A DNA stretch of 64,000 bases from Gadus chalcogrammus (lineage: Eukaryota > Chordata > Actinopteri > Gadiformes > Gadidae): NCBI RefSeq assembly GCF_026213295.1, contig NC_079417.1, forward strand, positions 5,084,871 to 5,148,870, written 5' to 3'. The notes under the pieces are model-generated. The model did not search any database. It saw only the letters and a list, made by a program, of their open reading frames with translations, and had not been told where the DNA came from. The translations under genes and the position numbers were made by a program. Positions 1 through 64,000 of this stretch are shown here, in pieces; positions within the stretch are counted from its first letter, which is position 1; each line of letters begins with the position of its first letter.

Positions 1-256
1 TTGTTAGGGGTCAAACCAAAGCAATCTACAAGAAAAGCACATAAATAAAGAATAATAATACAAATAATACATTTATAGCTAAAAAGTTGATATAGATAAA
101 AAAAAGAAAAAAAAAGCTATGTGGCATGTTAGGCAATCTCAAATGAACACTCCTAAAAACACAACAGGTGTAAGTCAATCAAATTTTCAGGCGCATGCGT
201 GCAATGTACTGTACGTGCATTCTGTGAGGGCCTTCCGCCGTGTGCAGGTGTAGTAC

Positions 257-1898
257 CTGGACCCGGGAGTTGGTCTCTCCGGTACAGATCACCCCCTGCC
301 ACTCTCCGTACAGACCACCTCTCGAGCGGCCGCAAGATGACCACAGGGTCAGGGTGGCCCCCTGCACACACAGACACCTGAGGTAACGCAGCCAGTACAC
401 TAAAACAACTGGTAACAGAATTGCGTGTTCTAACCGGAAACCGGATAATGCTGGTATAGCCACTCACCAGGTTGTCCTGTAATATAGTCTTGTATGTGAT
501 CTTGGCTGTTGCGTGAAGGCCCCTGTACGGAAATAAATTGACTCTGAGTCACTGAGTGTCTGCCGTCTTTCTGCTCATTGGTCAAAAGTAAAAGCCATAG
601 GCCAATGAAATCAACCTATATAAAAGGAACACTAAAGGGACATTTTAAACCAGATATGTTTGTTAGATACAAAAGATGAACAGTGAACAGTTAAATATTG
701 TGTTGTAGTGTGGTCTTTTCCTTTTTTCCTATTTAAGCATCTATTATCTGTTTCTTGAAACTTTTCTCTCCAATGGAGGCCAGGCTTGAGGAGTGTGGGC
801 CTTACCTGAGAAGTGCACCAATCAGCTTTGTGACATTCTCTGATGTCTGGATGATGATGATAGGTTTGGACAGCACTTGGGACAAATCCATCTGTGAAGT
901 CCCAGCACAGGTTTACATCATTCATTCCACAAATACCCATCTCAACACCCGTCTCGACATAGTTCTACACACACTGGGTTCTCGTCATTTACCTCGCTGA
1001 CGGTGTTGTGGTTGAGGGCCAGAATGATGAGTGCGGATGCTCCCAGAACCAAGGCTCGTTTCATCTGGGAAAGACAAAGAATGCTTATTTTGGATTTTTT
1101 TACAGGACAGGATACAGTAAACTTATGGGGGGGGGCAAGTGAGGAAGGTCTCAGTGGTCCTCAATTGTTTCATATGACAGGCAATCAAATTGTATAGTGT
1201 GGAATAGATATGAACTACTACAGGTTATAGCAAACACAGAACAAGGCCAAAAGGGTTAAAAATGTACAAAACATGGAAAAACTCTTGTCATTTAGCACTG
1301 ACTTTATTGACTACTGTATCGGCAAAAGAATCCTGGTTCCCAGTAGAAGATTGTGTCTCCATCTTCAGAGGGACTACTCCAATCCATGACTCCCTATCCT
1401 GGGCAGCGGCAGCTGCCCCTTCAACTTCGGTTACCTGGGATCGCTCATCCTGCACCTAACGACAGCAAATATGAGAGCAGCTTGACAACTGATGAACCCA
1501 CCAAAACCAGAGTTTAATAAAAAAAAGAATCCAACAAATTATTTCTCTCTCCCCCGAATAGAGAACGAATTAGATCCAAAAATCTTCATAGTAGGCTATT
1601 CCGTATTCGAGGGGCATGTCAATCGATTTGAATGAATGAAGTGACTCACCAATATCAGATCTCCCTCAAGGTCGAGTTGTTTTCCAAAAGAATAGTAGTC
1701 ATCATGCCCGGGGACTCCACCCTGGCGAGCCTCCACCAGCTGTCCCTGTAGTACAGCGCTGATTATCGGTCGCTCCTCTGTTACGCAGACCTCCACCACC
1801 GCTACCTGTTCACCCGTGACTAACATCTGTATCCAAGAGGAAGTGACCCAAAGGAGAAATCGGACCCAAAAATAGTACCGTGAACAGATCGCAGCCAT
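257..1898 (-). CDS. rnf215: RING finger protein 215, 5' part (six coding exons, 3' end outside window)
   Basis: Minus-strand exons, each with AG acceptor and GT donor: 1898-1650, 1455-1303, 1064-993, 891-806, 522-468 and 361-257. They join in frame to 240 codons. The start MAAICSRYYF gives a hydrophobic signal peptide (about residues 1-28). The segments MKRALVLGASALIILALNHN, SENVTKLIGALL and TLTLWSSCG align with remembered human RNF215 segments ([40 protein letters not shown]). RNF215 is a predicted single-pass membrane E3 ubiquitin ligase with a luminal N-terminal half and a C-terminal RING-H2 finger. Only the luminal part is here; the transmembrane segment and RING exons must lie left of position 1. 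The proline-rich N-terminus of the human protein is absent. In human, RNF215 lies beside SEC14L2, as here. The exon 2 donor (AAA|GTCAGT) is non-consensus and was chosen because it restores homology; the other junctions are strong. Confidence 0.9.
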
Positions 1899-2427
1899 CG
1901 TTGAAGCAGTGTGTAAGAAAGTAAAAAAAAAAAAAAAGACCTCAATAAGTAACGATGTCAGTGTCACCCATCTTTTGCAGGGTGGCTTAAGAAAACAGGA
2001 TAAAAAAAATGTAAACAAGTGAAAACACCTTCCGGACTGGGCAGGAAATGACGCAGTGATACGTACAATATTTGACTTTTTTCTTTTTTTCTTTCTGAAT
2101 AAAAAATATTTCTGAGACGAATATGCATGCTACTTTGTACTTAACACTTTTCAGGCTTCAATTCAGGATCCACTGCATTTGCATCTCTGTATCTAAATTA
2201 ATCCAGTCACTTTTTTTCGATAAGCAGCCCAGCCCGCCTCTCGGGGCGTTACCAGTGCCGCGCTCCGGAGTCGGGATGAGCGCCAGCGCCGAGGTAGCAT
2301 CAGACAGCATCGTCGTATCAGGCAGTAACCCGATGAGGAGGTCGCATATCGGGCTGCAGAACTGCGAAACGCCTTACCATTTTGGATTAAAGTCTCCTTC
2401 GGATAGCTGTATTTTACGAAAGGCACT
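1899..2427. promoter_or_regulatory. Bidirectional promoter region between rnf215 and sec14l
   Basis: The two start codons are 529 bp apart and diverge, so both 5'UTRs and promoters must share this stretch. Visible motifs are an ETS-type site CCTTCCGG (2028-2035; CCGGAAGG on the minus strand) and a CRE/AP-1-like TGACGCAG (2049-2056). The part from about 2215 to 2340 is GC-rich with several CpGs. No TATA box is evident near either start. An A-run at 1924-1937 lies in the rnf215 leader. Exact transcription starts cannot be placed from sequence. Confidence 0.55.
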
Positions 2428-12908
<10,481 letters not shown>

Positions 12909-13950
12909 ACCCCCTGATACTTGAATATGATAGGTCTTTTGTTGGCCCTTTCCAGAGACCCAATCCACACACACTCCAAATCCTAAAGACGTTGATCTGA
13001 TAAATATATAATTCCAGTTGATTATATGTGACCGATTTGATTGTTTGAGGAAATGGAATGTATAGTTGATATACTCAGTCAGCATTCAGTCAACTCATAT
13101 ATTTTCCACCAACTCATTTTGTCTTGATAATTTATGTTCGATATTGACATCGATAATATTTTCAGAATATACAGTATTATTTTTGTTGAAACATAATTTA
13201 AAGGCAATATTGTACACTTTGTTATTTAGGGTGCAGTTTAGGCTGTTATTTATTTTTATTAATGGCACTGTTATGTGTTTGTTCTCTGAAAATGTTTGAA
13301 TATAGGTTTTAATCTTGTTCATCGAATGAGAATACTTGTACAGGGTACAGCACTGTAAAGTGCTGTACTGTTAAGTGAAACAGGCATACCAATCCATGTA
13401 TATGGCGGTAATTAATGGTATGTAACGACAATTATATTGTCGTTATATACATTGTGCTCCCATACATGCATGGAAATGTGTGAAGGGTGATTTAACAGAA
13501 ACCAAATATGTGTCCAATAAGAATAGCTTTTAAATACTGGTATAATTCGGGTCGATATCTATACTGGGCTTCATGTGATTTGAGATTGTGTTATATGTTA
13601 ATAGATGCAAAAACAAGGAAATCAAATCATGCACTGAAAAATATGTGAGTCAGTATATAATTAGTATACTATTTCCGAGTTATAAAATAGCTATTTTATT
13701 AAAACAGCATTGGTTGAAAGGGCCTTTCCAACCATAGGTCAGAGTGATTATCATTGTGAAAGAATTTCTCGTCCACTCGATATTATGCTCTTACTCCATA
13801 TACATAGCAAACAAATTGTTTTAATTGCTTCAAATATTTCAAGTTAGTAAGTTATGTATAATGTTATGTATAATTTCTGACATGGCTGGACTATGCACAG
13901 TATATAATGTTCAAATATAAACGTGAATAAAAACATGAAAAAATATATAT
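12909..13950 (+). other. sec14l 3'UTR with likely poly(A) signal
   Basis: AT-rich sequence after the stop codon. An AATAAA lies at about 13925 (GTGAATAAAAACATG). The actual cleavage site is not knowable from sequence alone. Confidence 0.55.
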
Positions 13951-15160
13951 CTGAGTTATTACGGTTAGGGTACCCTTTATTGGGCTTAGGGGTCGCTATC
14001 GCTCATTAGCGACCACTAAAGCTCACAACTATTATTTCCTAAAAAACGGCAAATATTGATGTTTCATAAGTTATGTATACAGGAATTGTCTGTGTCAAAC
14101 TTATTGTTTCATAGCCTTACCATGGTACACGCATTAACGGGCTTTAGAGGAAGCAGACAGTCGTTAGAGATATTTAATCTTGATGACGATATAGCCTTTT
14201 GTCTGTATTTATCTTCCGCTTTTTAGCAGACAGTCGTTAGAGATAATTAATCTTGATGACGATATAGCCTTTTGTCTGTATATTTCTTCCACTATTTTGG
14301 TAAATAGGCTATTTTATTTGTGTTCATTATAATCTTTCTCTTGTTTTGTATTTTGCAACATCTCTTAGTCGTCCTTCAGTTGCTCTTGCTACACCTATAG
14401 TCGACGATATTCAATATTCACTCCTATGTTGTTTGCCTGCTGAATGCAATTTATTTGCTTCTCAAACGTTTTATTCTCCTTTCTGCGTGTAGCGTCATAG
14501 ATCCGTAGCGACCACAAGGGGGCGCACTGCATTCATGAAAAGTGAGGCATTTCATTGAAGCAAGTAGAGAATCTCTCTTCCAACCTGTTGCACCGTTTTC
14601 CGTTGTCCTTTGTCCTTTATACCTGCTACACAATAAAACAATGTTTGGATAAGAATATCAACTTCAATTTCATTAATCTTCTCGTTTTTACATAATCGTA
14701 TATATTCTACAAATATTTGACCATGACATTTCTCATCATTTTAAAGATTGAGAGGCTAACGCATTTACTTATTACCAGGCAAGAAGGAAAATAACGTGGC
14801 CACTTAGGCCTACGTTGTATATGATATGATATTACTATAATATTTATGATAATAGTAATTATATCCATAGCAATTATACCTTTGAAATTGACACCGGGTT
14901 GAATGTTTTAACATCTTGTTTGTAGACGCCGTTGCATTTGCTGTGATAAAAGACATGTCATTGCCTGTCATTGCAGACATGAAGACATGCTTTAAACATG
15001 GGACATGTGTCTGCTGCGTTGTCTCTTTAAAATTTCCCTCAGCCAATGTTGAGAAATAAAAATAAGGGGGCTCGCTCAAGAAATTCAAATGACGTACAAC
15101 GCGTCGATTGGCTAGATCAGGTAATTATGCAAAGAGTGGGCGAGGCTGTGCGAAATGAGT
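13951..15160. other. Intergenic region sec14l-cnnm4
   Basis: About 1.2 kb with no gene. It holds the 73-bp tandem duplication listed separately and otherwise AT-rich unassigned sequence. Confidence 0.6.
14153..14290. repeat. Two-copy tandem duplication, period 73 bp
   Basis: GCAGACAGTCGTTAGAGATA at 14153 recurs at 14226 (as ...GAGATAA) and the match runs on through CTTGATGACGATATAGCC and TTTTGTCTGTAT. The copies differ by a few bases. Confidence 0.92.
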
Positions 15161-15163
15161 AAG

Positions 15164-15171
15164 TGACGTCA
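15164..15171. promoter_or_regulatory. Full palindromic CRE upstream of cnnm4
   Basis: TGACGTCA, the consensus CREB/ATF site, lies 29 bp before the start codon, with an octamer-like ATTATGCAAA at 15124-15133. No TATA box is visible. Whether the site is upstream or downstream of the transcription start is unknown. Confidence 0.6.
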
Positions 15172-15200
15172 GTTCCCAATTCTCAGATAGTGAAACAAAC

Positions 15201-37750
<22,550 letters not shown>

Positions 37751-38229
37751 AATGGAACTTGTTTTCTGTTCTGATATTTTCTGATGTTGCATTTTAATGA
37801 CCTCAACTACCATTTTTTTATTTACTGCCTAGTTCATCAGATGGTGGGCTGACTCAGCCACCAGTTTCAAATTAATTAATTTCCAATAATTCATGTGAAG
37901 ATTTGCTTCCCTTTTTTTTATCCTTCCCGAAAACATGTTGTTTAGAAGACTTGTTCAATATGTTTCACATTTACTGTACAAAGAAAATATGTTGGCTTGT
38001 ATGATGCAATTATCATGAAATACTTAAGGTTGAGCAGCATATTACACAAACCAAGGCTTACTACTGTAAGCCTTGGTACTCAAAAAGTTTCTTTGAAAAT
38101 GTTTCAAATGACATTTCATTACATTACATCCCTAAATGGTTTCTCTTCTATTAGGGGATTTCTCACAGGCCTTAAACTGTAGCTATTTAGAGTCTTTAAT
38201 TAAAATTCAATAATTACTAATTACAGGCC

Positions 38230-38570
38230 TTAGGGATAGGGTGAGAAGCTCCTGAGGAACTCGGATTAGAGCCGCTGCTCCTTTACTTAGAAAGGAGTCA
38301 GCTGAGGTGGTTCGGGCATCTGGGAAGGATGCCCACTGGGAGCCTCCCTTGGGAGGTGTTTCAGGCATGTCCAGTGGGGAGGAGACCTCGGGGAAGACCC
38401 AGGACTAGGTGGAGAGATTATATCTCAACACTGGCCTGGGAACGCCTCGGGATCCCCCCGTCAGAGCTGGTCAATGTGGCCCAGGAAAGGGAAGTCTGGG
38501 GCCCCCTGCTTGAGCTGCTCCCCCCGCGACCCGACCCCGGATAAGCGGATGACGATGACGATTACAGGCC
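38230..38570 (+). mobile_element. LINE ORF2 C-terminal fragment and 3' end
   Basis: Plus-strand translation reads QLRWFGHLGRMPTGSLPWEV, then RRPRGRPRTRWRDYISTLAW, ERLGIPPSELVNVAQEREVW and LLPPRPDPG before a stop, then GGATAAGCGGATGACGATGACGA-type tail. This is the well-known C-terminus of a fish non-LTR retrotransposon polyprotein, here 5'-truncated. Exact clade (RTE- or L2/Rex-like) is not assigned. Confidence 0.82.
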
Positions 38571-38599
38571 TATATCCAACCTTAGGTTTTCAAGAAAAA

Positions 38600-39230
38600 T
38601 CTATGAAAATGTGGGACTACATTTCAGTCCCTTTCTGGCCTCAAACTATTTTGGACATTTTTACCAGTCTAAATACCGACCCCAATAGTATGCTGCTTGT
38701 GTCGTGGATACATTACGTATACTAAAAAACGTAATCTCTCTCCTCACATTATTGGATCATAGTGCTGATCGAATCTCAATAATTCTAAGATCATTTTAAA
38801 GAAATGCTAGAAAATGGGGCAGGGCTGTCTGGTACAGCACTTATTTTTTAAAACCCTTAAGGCTACATACTGATTTGTGTATTGGTGACTGCATATTAGC
38901 TGAGCTACAAAGACAACATGTGGGGTTCCAACAAGGTCTGTTCTCGTGCTGCTTGTGCTTAACCTTTGAAATCCTCCCTCACACTATTCCAAACTATGAA
39001 CAACAATATCTCCTAACACGACTGTTTAGATGATGCTCATATTTGATTCACTGTTCAATCAAATATGAATGACTGAATGTGCCCCGGCCTCCCACATCTA
39101 AATATAGATACACACAACTGAAACATTTAGGAAATAATTGAAGTCAACGCTTAACACTGAATGTTAAGTGTAACACCTAAAACGCATCCCAAATCTTGGT
39201 GTAATTATCAACTTAGAAAAATAAGTAGTA
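38600..39230 (+). pseudogene. Decayed LINE reverse-transcriptase remnant
   Basis: Scattered frames with many stops still show LSGTALIF, HVGFQQGLFS (compare the family's GVPQGSVLGP) and KRIPNLGVII (compare RNLGVIFD). The order fits an old non-LTR reverse transcriptase. Assignment is tentative. Confidence 0.45.
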
Positions 39231-40901
39231 GTAGTAGTGGTTTAGTAGTTGTTTTGTTTTAGGGAAGTGAAACTTTTTAGTTTTCTTTGTGGAATATTAC
39301 AGATAACTTGCGGGTTCTAAGTATTTTACAATACAAGGCTTATTGGTTAATGCTATGGTATCACACTTACCTCAAGTGGGACATTTGCCAAAGTTTCAAG
39401 AAAATCTGTCCGCTACCAATAGATTTAAATCAAGGGGGAAATTAGGCCTATATACAGTTTATCGGATTTCAGGAGTGGCGAAGGGAGAATTAAATAACTT
39501 CTCTCAATATGAAGTGTTTTTTTCCATGTCTTTATCCATTCGCCTTTCAGTATGCTAAAGCCTAAGATCCTGATCAACAGGTAAGATCTAGGAGTGTCCC
39601 TCAGCTTCTCATCACAGCTAAATCAACCTGTTTGCCAGCACTAGCCTATTGATACGTACTACATTAGAGGTTTCCAACCTGTTCCTTGCCCACCCTGCCC
39701 CATCCGACCACAATACTACCTTTGTGTTGTGTGGTTATGGGATGCTGCCCGGCTGTCCATGTTCTGTTTTCTAACAATTACATTTTAACACACTGACTTT
39801 ACTGTTGAGCTTATTTTGATACCGTTATGTTGACCACGTATGGCGACCACTGCACACACAGTTTTTCCTTGCCCCATGGGGAGCAAGGGTTGAGGGGAGG
39901 AATACAATTTGGCATGTGAAGCCTTTAGTGACTTTGACAAAACAAATAAAATGGACTTGACCACATTCCCGAAGGCCCTCATGGAAATAGACATTCCCAA
40001 ATCCACCAATGGAATCCATTGTCTTTTTGAAACAGCAAAACAGCAATTATGTAAAATTCAACATTTAGCAAAGGGATCTCTAGATTTGTGAACAGAACTA
40101 TAGAAACCTGGCTGAGGTATTGAGGACATGAATGACTCAGACCATGGTCAGAGCTGATATCTGAATCAGGACCTCACCCTAAAATGACAAGGAATTTCTA
40201 CACTTGAGAAAACCATCAAGCTATTGGATTACCTTATGTAGGCATAGATCTATTAATGCAATAGTTTAAATTGTTTCTTATGAAGCAGTGCACCCTTCCC
40301 TTGCACATATCAGCTTTAAGCAGGAAGTGAGGAAACCAAAGAATGAGCCCCTCTTACCCAACTGCATAAAACAGCAGATGTTCTTAGGTTGTTAGGATTT
40401 TTTTCTGGAGTAAAAAGATTTAAAAAAAAAAAAACACTAGTTATACCTAAATCTCAACATCACAGATAAATAGGGGTTAAGTAATAGTAGAATAGCCATC
40501 TTTTAGGTGACTGCATATATTTTAATAAATACTTAGTTACTGCTTATTACTGAATTAACTCATATTCATACCAAATACTACATATTTCTATTTTCTATTT
40601 ATTTCGGATATAACAGTAAACAAAACAATCAGAATAAATCATTGAACAATATTGAACACCAATAAATGTAATTTAAACCTTTTAAAACCTTTAACCTTCA
40701 GGTCAGGTGGTCAAAAACAATGGGATAAAGGTGCAATAAAGGTGTACACCTGTTGAATAATGGAGGATGAGACATAGGAAGTGTGACCAAACTTCACCTG
40801 ACCTGAGTATTGCGTGTGCAGATGCCTCTGCTTACAGGATTTCAACATCCCAGACATCATTAAAAAACCACAAACAGGAAGCACACACTTCTGTTTTGTC
40901 T

Positions 40902-41047
40902 GGGAAATTCCTCTTGCTTTACTGACCAGGGGCCTATATAAACGAAGGACGTTCAAGAACAAACTCAGAAAGTCTTTTCCACCACTCTGAAGGGATTAAA
41001 AAACAGAAGGCTACTTCTTGATACGGTCAACGAAAAATCTGTCACAG
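40902..41047 (+). promoter_or_regulatory. il1b: il1b core promoter and non-coding exon 1
   Basis: A perfect kappaB site GGGAAATTCC (40902-40911) lies 24 bp before a TATATAAA box (40935-40942). Transcription should start about 25-30 bp later (near 40965-40975). The leader ends at 41047 with CACAG|GTAAAT, making exon 1 non-coding; it splices to the acceptor at 41244-41245. NF-kappaB plus TATA fits the known inducible control of IL-1beta by innate receptors. Confidence 0.78.
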
Positions 41048-41267
41048 GTAAATTCGATTTCTGTCTTACACAATTTAAATTGCAGTACTATGTTGTTTTG
41101 ATCTATTATGAATTAGTGTCATTATTTTATTTGTATTATTCTTTCAATCCCAATGAATATTTTGTCAAATGTTATCATCTTATCTTTCTCAAACCCTAAT
41201 ATATTTGGTTGGTAAAAGCGTTTGTATTCTCTTTCTCTTGGCTAGCTATCCCCACCACTGCAAAGAC

Positions 41268-43970
<2,703 letters not shown>

Positions 43971-44705
43971 ATGTTTGTATTACAATGCAATGCATAAAAA
44001 TACACTTTTTATGTAGGCCTACTTTTATTTTATATAGGCCTAGTTAAATCATATTTATTCTCTTTACTGAAATCATAATTACATATTTATTTATTTTTTT
44101 GCGTGTATGTACTAAGTACAGTAACATAAAACAAAATAATAGATAGGCTATCTAGATATTTATTTAATCAAATCCTATTTATACACTTTATTGAAATCAA
44201 TGTCCAGTAAGTATTTGGTGGCGATGTATGTGGGCTTTCGGTTTAGAGAAAGCCCCGGAGTCATGTTTGACAAAGAAAAATCGTAATGCAGTCCGGTGTT
44301 GGTAAAGGTCAATTGGATGCAGAGATGTAAAAAAGAAAAGGAAACATTTGTTTTCCGTTTTTGAGTGTGTATGTACTGAGTACAGTAACTTGGAGTGTAG
44401 TGGCTTAGTCAAAGTCATGAATGTGTCGCCAGAATCCACAACAAGTAGGGCTAGACACGTCCTGCGAGCCCTGTGGTCTTACTTGAACACTGCAGGCATA
44501 AAATGCGCAAGAGCAGAGAACAACATAATAAAAGTTTCCAGTATTACACCTAGTACCTAGGACAGTAGCTATTTTAAGTATTTAAAATGTGAAATGTATT
44601 TAATTTAGTGTATACAAATAATATTTATGCATTTAAGTAATTTTTTGTAATTATTTATTACATGCTTACTAACACTGTTTTGCCTTAATAAAATGATCAT
44701 ATTTA
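43971..44705 (+). promoter_or_regulatory. il1b: il1b 3'UTR with AU-rich elements and poly(A) signals
   Basis: Repeated ATTTA pentamers, some overlapping (CATATTTATTTATTTTTTT near 44083; GATATTTATTTAATC near 44154; CCTATTTATAC near 44174), form an AU-rich element of the kind that destabilises cytokine mRNAs. AATAAAA signals occur near 44527 and 44687. Confidence 0.72.
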
Positions 44706-44940
44706 AGTATGAGTAGTGTGCTTTTTCTTTGGATGGTTTACAGAACCAGTTACACTTTTTTAAATAATAATCTGGTTCGTTTATTATTTTATATTGTAGG
44801 CCTATGTATTTATTAATATAAATACATATGATCTAATGCTATAATCAAAAAGCTGAATACTATATTATAATAATATAAAATGAATATATCATAGTATACA
44901 TTTTATCTTATAATATTTTGCAAGAACACATTTTCCTTAA
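44706..44940. other. Short intergenic stretch il1b-ckap2l
   Basis: Very AT-rich; no feature recognised. Confidence 0.5.
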
Positions 44941-44952
44941 AGATTGAATTAT

Positions 44953-45033
44953 CCAATCAGGTCTGTTGAAAGGTGGATATTCAAACCAACCAATCAGAAC
45001 TGTGCAACGACTCATCATCGCGGCAGTTTTGAA
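44953..45033 (+). promoter_or_regulatory. ckap2l: ckap2l cell-cycle promoter: paired CCAAT boxes and CDE/CHR-like element
   Basis: Two CCAATCAG boxes (CCAAT at 44953-44957 and 44990-44994, 37 bp apart) precede CGCGG (45019-45023), a four-base spacer and TTTGAA (45028-45033). NF-Y sites at about this spacing followed by a CDE/CHR pair are the known architecture of G2/M genes repressed by DREAM and activated by MuvB-B-MYB/FOXM1. The element is about 150 bp before the start codon. CKAP2L is a mitotic gene, so the match is functionally sensible. Confidence 0.65.
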
Positions 45034-45181
45034 ACCGGGGATCTGACCAGAGGAAGAAATTCAACAACACAGCACACCCCTGTTTTGTTTTGGTCGGTTG
45101 TTAGAGTAGCGTTTTTAATCTCTACACCTCCTAGTAGTCTCTCCAGCTCAAATACAAATACACGGCATTGTTTCTCTAATC

Positions 45182-63035
<17,854 letters not shown>

Positions 63036-64000
63036 GTACGTCTTTGTCTTAACTTTGGCAATTACGCAATCATTTGACGGTTTGTGGTAAGACATTTATC
63101 AGAATTATAGTTATATAGTTATAGCCTCCCTGTTGCTATTGTCACCCTGGCTGCACCCATTCATACGTCAAACCGTAGCGTGCTTAGAAAGCGCTATAAA
63201 AAGCGCGTCAGGATTTATTTTGTTGCAAAATCGACATGCGGTGACATGTCTAGTTCTAACTAATTGATTAATGTATGCTTTATTTTAGGGCTTTATCTGC
63301 TAAACATGAGCTCTGACTGTTCCACCCCAAGGATTGCTGTTGAGGTGCGGCCACACTGAACGCGTTCCTAACCTGAGGCTTGATCATTGTGTGTCACAAA
63401 AAAGGTTGGCTATCGCGGCTAAGCGTCACGCGTCAAAAGTTCAAGTTTCGAACTCTGCGTTGGGCGTGTTATTTAGGTGTGTAAAACACGTCTAACATGC
63501 CTAACGTGCTGCTTTAGCGTGTGTAACGCATCTACGTGCGTAAACCAATGGTTCCCTGTGCAAAAATAATTTCAACGCCTCTAAAGCGCGTAACGCGTTC
63601 AGTGTGGCCATACCTTTGGGGAGTTAGACACTACATAACTGAGAAAGACCATCAAGACCATCATCCTTAAACACTGTGGCATTATACTATACGTGTGTGA
63701 GAAGCCTTACCCTCACCCAGCAGTAGAAAAGGCACATTTCTCGCTAGAAATGTTTCCATAAAAGCATTTAATGGCGTAACTATGTTACTATTTCCACACA
63801 GAATAAAGAAAGATGTCGGCCGTATGCTTCTGTCCAAGCTCACTACTCTCTGCCAGTGACGTCGGGTCAAACTCAACGCTGATTGGGCAACGCGGCTAAC
63901 CCTACTTCGCGTAAAAAGTTCAATTTTTTGAACTCTTGAAATGTACGCGATATACGCGCGTATAGCGCGTAAATATACGCGCCACATACGCGCTATACGC
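63036..64000 (+). other. ckap2l intron 8 (start) to window end
   Basis: Holds the MITE at 63343-63615 and, from about 63870, sequence rich in CGCGTA/TATACGCG palindromes, possibly another transposon end cut by the window edge. The ORF at 63682-63987 (minus) has no recognised product. Confidence 0.5.
63343..63615. mobile_element. MITE with about 23-bp inverted termini (ckap2l intron 8)
   Basis: AGGTGCGGCCACACTGAACG at the left matches the reverse complement of the right end (AGGTATGGCCACACTGAACG) with two mismatches. TTG flanks both sides (63340-63342, 63616-63618), consistent with a 3-bp target duplication of Harbinger type. No coding capacity; the interior is rich in AACGCG/CACG motifs. Confidence 0.8.

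Larger units (their letters stand above)
37751..40930. other. Intergenic region cnnm4-il1b
   Basis: No host gene recognised. It holds LINE 3' ends and decayed reverse-transcriptase sequence (listed) and otherwise AT-rich sequence. The open frame at 39909-40091 has no recognisable product. Confidence 0.6.

Noticed and set aside
39909..40091. 60-codon frame upstream of il1b
   Set aside because: Short, no homology, in a region with decayed transposon sequence.

Overview
The window is nuclear DNA from a ray-finned fish. The protein-coding content is spliced vertebrate genes with GT-AG introns, and the non-coding part carries typical teleost repeats: hAT and Harbinger-like DNA transposons, L2-type LINE fragments and many long, almost pure AC/TG microsatellites. 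The number and length of the dinucleotide arrays (at least 15 perfect tracts of roughly 100 bp or more, mostly in introns) would fit a codfish-like (gadiform) genome, but that species guess is inference only. No bacterial, plasmid, phage, CRISPR, rRNA or tRNA feature was seen.

Layout from left to right. (1) 257-1898, minus strand: the first six coding exons of rnf215, a membrane RING-type E3 ligase; its RING end lies outside the window. (2) 2428-12908, plus: a complete 12-exon SEC14-like lipid-transfer gene of the SEC14L2 type (427 aa), head to head with rnf215 across about 530 bp. (3) 15201-34937, plus: a complete seven-exon cnnm4 (796 aa), a magnesium-transport-linked membrane protein, with a 3'UTR of about 2.8 kb. 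(4) 41268-43970, plus: a complete il1b (254 aa) with a kappaB site and TATA box upstream and AU-rich elements downstream. (5) 45182-63035, plus: ckap2l, a mitotic spindle protein, lacking its last exon(s), behind a promoter with paired CCAAT boxes and a CDE/CHR-like element.

The il1b-ckap2l pair and the rnf215-sec14l pair are both neighbours in mammals, on different human chromosomes (2q and 22q), so this locus joins two blocks that are separate in mammals. The genes are not an operon and do not obviously act in one pathway.

Mobile DNA is concentrated in ckap2l introns. Several insertions can be dated relative to each other by nesting: a hAT element with 8-bp target duplications in intron 1, another in intron 4, a large hAT relic in intron 5 that itself holds a poly(A)-tailed retroposed insert with a 16-bp target duplication, and an L2 LINE in intron 7 interrupted by a probable solo LTR. 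I did not find a clearly new biological system. The most interesting signals are long AC tracts abutting splice donors in three genes, complementary AC/UG tracts bracketing blocks of exons, poly-C acceptor tracts through cnnm4, and perfect short fold-backs that look like template-switch events.
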